DNA of 5,443 nt, taken from assembly GCA_003512705.1 (NCBI GenBank), contig DOPF01000060.1, positions 4,513 through 9,955 on the forward strand, given 5' to 3'. The notes under the pieces are model-generated. The model was not told the DNA's origin. It did not search any database and saw nothing but the letters and a program-made list of their open reading frames with translations. This document shows, piece after piece, positions 3,779 to 5,443 of this stretch (position 1 is its first letter; each line of letters begins with the position of its first letter). The stretch is from Patescibacteria group bacterium (lineage in GTDB: Bacteria; Patescibacteriota; Patescibacteriia; Veblenbacterales; UBA10138). A program made the translations under genes and the position numbers.

Positions 3779-5227
3779 TTAGTATGACTGCGCAAAGTAC
3801 ACCCGATGCTGAGCCGGCTTGCCGCAATGCGCACAGATTCCCCGCTTTCCCTGATCTTCAAAGGGAATACAACGAATTGTCGCTTTGGTAGCTTCCTTAA
3901 TCTCAGCCTCGCATTCAGCTAAGCCGCACCATTCAGCGCGAATGAAACCGCCTTGTTGATCGATAATTTTCTTGAAGTCGTCCCAGTTCTCAACGTCATG
4001 CGTATTTTCTTTACAGAACTGCTTAGCACGATCGTAAAGATTATGCTGGATAGCCTCAAGAATTTCGGTAATACGAGTCGCGAAGTCATCTTGCGAAATT
4101 GTAATCTTCTCACCAGTATCACGCCGAACCAGAACTACTTGATTATTCTCAACATCACGTGGTCCCACCTCAACACGAAGTGGTACACCCTTGCGCTCCC
4201 ATTCATAGTAGCGCCAAGCCGGACGTAAGTCCCGATCATCTATAACAAAGGGGAAGTCAAAGATGGTTTGGGCGAGGCTGTTAGCCGCCTCAATAGTCTT
4301 TGCTTTTTCTTCGTCATTCTTCCAGATAGGAATAATGGCCAGGCAGGTCGGGGCAATGCGCGGCGGCATAATAATACCTTTATCGTCGCCGTGTACCATA
4401 ATAAGTGCTCCGATCAAGCGAGTACTCATTCCCCAACTGGTTTGCCACACATATTGTTCACTACCAGCTTTGTCTAAGAATTTTACACCAAAAACCTTGG
4501 CAAAGTTTTGTCCGAGATCGTGAGACGTACCGCATTGAAGAGCTTTTTTGTCCTGCATCAATCCTTCAATAGTTGAAGTCTCTAAAGCGCCAGCAAATTT
4601 CGCGGACCCAGACTTTTTTCCGACAACCACAGGAATGGCGAGATAATTCTCTACAAAATCGCGATATATCTCAAGCATACTTTTTACTTCAGCTTGCGCT
4701 TCTTCATGAGTGGCATGAGCGGTATGGCCTTCTTGCCATAAAAACTCGGTCGTTCTCAAAAAGAGACGTGGCCGCATTTCCCAGCGGACGACATTACACC
4801 ACTGATTAATGAGTAGCGGCAAATCGCGCCACGACTGGATCCACTTGGCGAAACTCGAATATATAATAGTTTCGGATGTTGGCCGTACCACTAGGTTTTC
4901 CTCCAGTTTTTTTCCGCCGGCGTGAGTTACCACGGCCAGTTCAGGTGAAAAACCTTCAACGTGCTCGGCTTCTCGCTTTAGAAAACTTTCCGGAATAAAC
5001 ATGGGAAAATAGGCGTTCTTATGGCCAGTAGCTTTAAACATCTTGTCCAAAACTTTTTTTATATTTTCCCAAATGGAAAAACCGTATGGTTTTATTACCA
5101 TGCATCCCTTCACTGGGGCGTAGTCGGCCAAGTCAGCGGCGGCAATTACATCAAGATACCACCGCGAGAAGTCCGTGATGCGCTTCGTGATTTTAACCTT
5201 CACTTCCTTGTCTTCGTCAGCTTTCAT
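3779..5227 (-). CDS. proS: Prolyl-tRNA synthetase, archaeal/eukaryal type
   Basis: Class II aminoacyl-tRNA synthetase that charges tRNA-Pro with proline in the cytoplasm. The 482-residue length, the absence of the large editing insertion found in the classic bacterial form between motifs 2 and 3, and the C-terminal zinc domain all mark the archaeal/eukaryal type. Visible features are the motif 1 region ending Y-F-P-M-F-I-P-E (73-80), R-P-T-S-E-T (115-120), motif 2 around R-W-E ... R-T-T-E-F (148-162), G-T-S-H-D-L-G-Q-N-F (233-242) and motif 3 G-M-S-T-R (266-270). The anticodon-binding domain covers about 290-400. C434, C439, C465 and C468 are placed to bind zinc. The chain ends in tyrosine, as is typical. 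The ATG at 5227 has an A/G-rich GAGAGGA about ten bases upstream. It has its own promoter and terminator. Confidence 0.98.
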   Translation of the reverse strand: MKADEDKEVKVKITKRITDFSRWYLDVIAAADLADYAPVKGCMVIKPYGFSIWENIKKVLDKMFKATGHKNAYFPMFIPESFLKREAEHVEGFSPELAVVTHAGGKKLEENLVVRPTSETIIYSSFAKWIQSWRDLPLLINQWCNVVRWEMRPRLFLRTTEFLWQEGHTAHATHEEAQAEVKSMLEIYRDFVENYLAIPVVVGKKSGSAKFAGALETSTIEGLMQDKKALQCGTSHDLGQNFAKVFGVKFLDKAGSEQYVWQTSWGMSTRLIGALIMVHGDDKGIIMPPRIAPTCLAIIPIWKNDEEKAKTIEAANSLAQTIFDFPFVIDDRDLRPAWRYYEWERKGVPLRVEVGPRDVENNQVVLVRRDTGEKITISQDDFATRITEILEAIQHNLYDRAKQFCKENTHDVENWDDFKKIIDQQGGFIRAEWCGLAECEAEIKEATKATIRCIPFEDQGKRGICAHCGKPAQHRVYFAQSY

Positions 5228-5288
5228 TTTATTATTTTCCTCTCTATTTATTCAATTGTCAATGTTCGCGCCAAACGAATATTTTACG

Positions 5289-5303
5289 CTCGGCTTAGCC
5301 AAG
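5289..5303 (-). other. Small hairpin at the start of the proS leader
   Basis: CTTGGC and GCCGAG pair across a TAA loop on the minus strand (one G-U pair), at or beside the predicted transcription start. It may stabilise the 5' end. The leader of roughly 73 bases shows no T-box or other known riboswitch signature by eye. Confidence 0.35.
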
Positions 5304-5306
5304 TAT

Positions 5307-5334
5307 TTTATAATGACTTTGAGCATCTTGTCAA
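5307..5334 (-). promoter_or_regulatory. Sigma70-like promoter of proS
   Basis: On the minus strand a consensus TTGACA (5334-5329) and TATAAA (5312-5307) are separated by 16 bases. Transcription should start near 5300 and give a leader of about 73 bases. A second TTGACA (5262-5257) lies nearer the gene, but its would-be -10 overlaps the ribosome-binding site. Confidence 0.7.
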
Positions 5335-5340
5335 GGATAC

Positions 5341-5381
5341 AAAAACAACTACTTTCTTATTCGCGCGAATTAGAAAGTAGT
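5341..5381 (-). terminator. Intrinsic terminator of the gene upstream of proS
   Basis: Arms 5348-5364 and 5365-5381 are a 17-base inverted repeat with a single T-T mismatch; the folded form would have a CGCG loop. On the minus strand it is followed by TGTTTTTG (T5 at 5345-5341). It lies 25 bases after the stop of the partial dehydrogenase and just upstream of the proS promoter, which isolates the two units. Confidence 0.75.
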
Positions 5382-5406
5382 ACTAGATCAAAAATATTAT
5401 ATAATT

Positions 5407-5443
5407 TTACCTTACTTTCAAAACCACCTTGCCGCGATGATGC
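5407..5443 (-). CDS. C-terminal fragment of a probable zinc-type (MDR) dehydrogenase/quinone reductase
   Basis: Only the last 11 codons and a TAA stop are inside the window, reading H-H-R-G-K-V-V-L-K-V-R. A terminal G-K-V-V-L-K-V strand is characteristic of medium-chain dehydrogenase/reductase proteins (zinc-type alcohol dehydrogenase or NADPH:quinone reductase). The terminator 25 bases downstream supports this as a true gene end. The assignment rests on a short motif, and the substrate cannot be told. Confidence 0.5.
   Translation of the reverse strand, partial: HHRGKVVLKVR

Noticed and set aside
3919..4809. Several ORFs of 67-91 codons in other frames within proS
   Set aside because: They overlap an unmistakable full-length synthetase gene and have no features of their own.
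5228..5300. T-box or other riboswitch in the proS leader
   Set aside because: The leader of about 73 bases is too short and lacks a T-box sequence, a specifier stem or a terminator before the start codon.

Overview
The window looks like a stretch of bacterial chromosome in standard code (TGA is used as a stop). It carries conserved housekeeping genes on the minus strand plus several small uncharacterised genes. An archaeal/eukaryal-type prolyl-tRNA synthetase, the rnhB/yraN neighbourhood, a compact class I methyltransferase, tiny membrane proteins, palindrome-rich spacers and a TTTGA/TCAAA-type low-complexity spacer together suggest a Patescibacteria (CPR) genome. That assignment is inference; no rRNA or marker phylogeny is available here.

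Layout, left to right. Positions 1-59 hold a short hairpin. Positions 60-1474 are a minus-strand cluster, read right to left: a SAM methyltransferase (1474-920), a three-helix membrane protein one base downstream (918-517), a degenerate A/T spacer, then a YraN-family nuclease-like protein (422-60). The methyltransferase has an extended -10 promoter placed so that its mRNA would be leaderless. Positions 1475-1963 contain no convincing protein gene. They are almost entirely a series of inverted repeats, including an 81-nt and a 128-nt foldback whose apical loops are complementary to each other. Ribonuclease HII (2581-1964, minus) follows.

Positions 2650-3206 carry two small plus-strand ORFs with good ribosome-binding sites and no recognised function. 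The second runs 180 bases antisense into the 3' end of a radical SAM gene of the SplB type (3707-3027, minus). That gene ends early for its family. A clear rho-independent terminator separates it from proS (5227-3779, minus). proS has its own sigma70-like promoter, and upstream of that are a terminator hairpin and the last codons of a probable zinc-type (MDR) dehydrogenase cut by the window edge.

Functionally, RNase HII (removal of ribonucleotides from DNA), YraN (predicted nuclease fold) and possibly the SplB-like protein lean towards nucleic-acid maintenance, while proS serves translation. The most unusual content is the hairpin array at 1493-1928 and the antisense overlap at 3027-3206.
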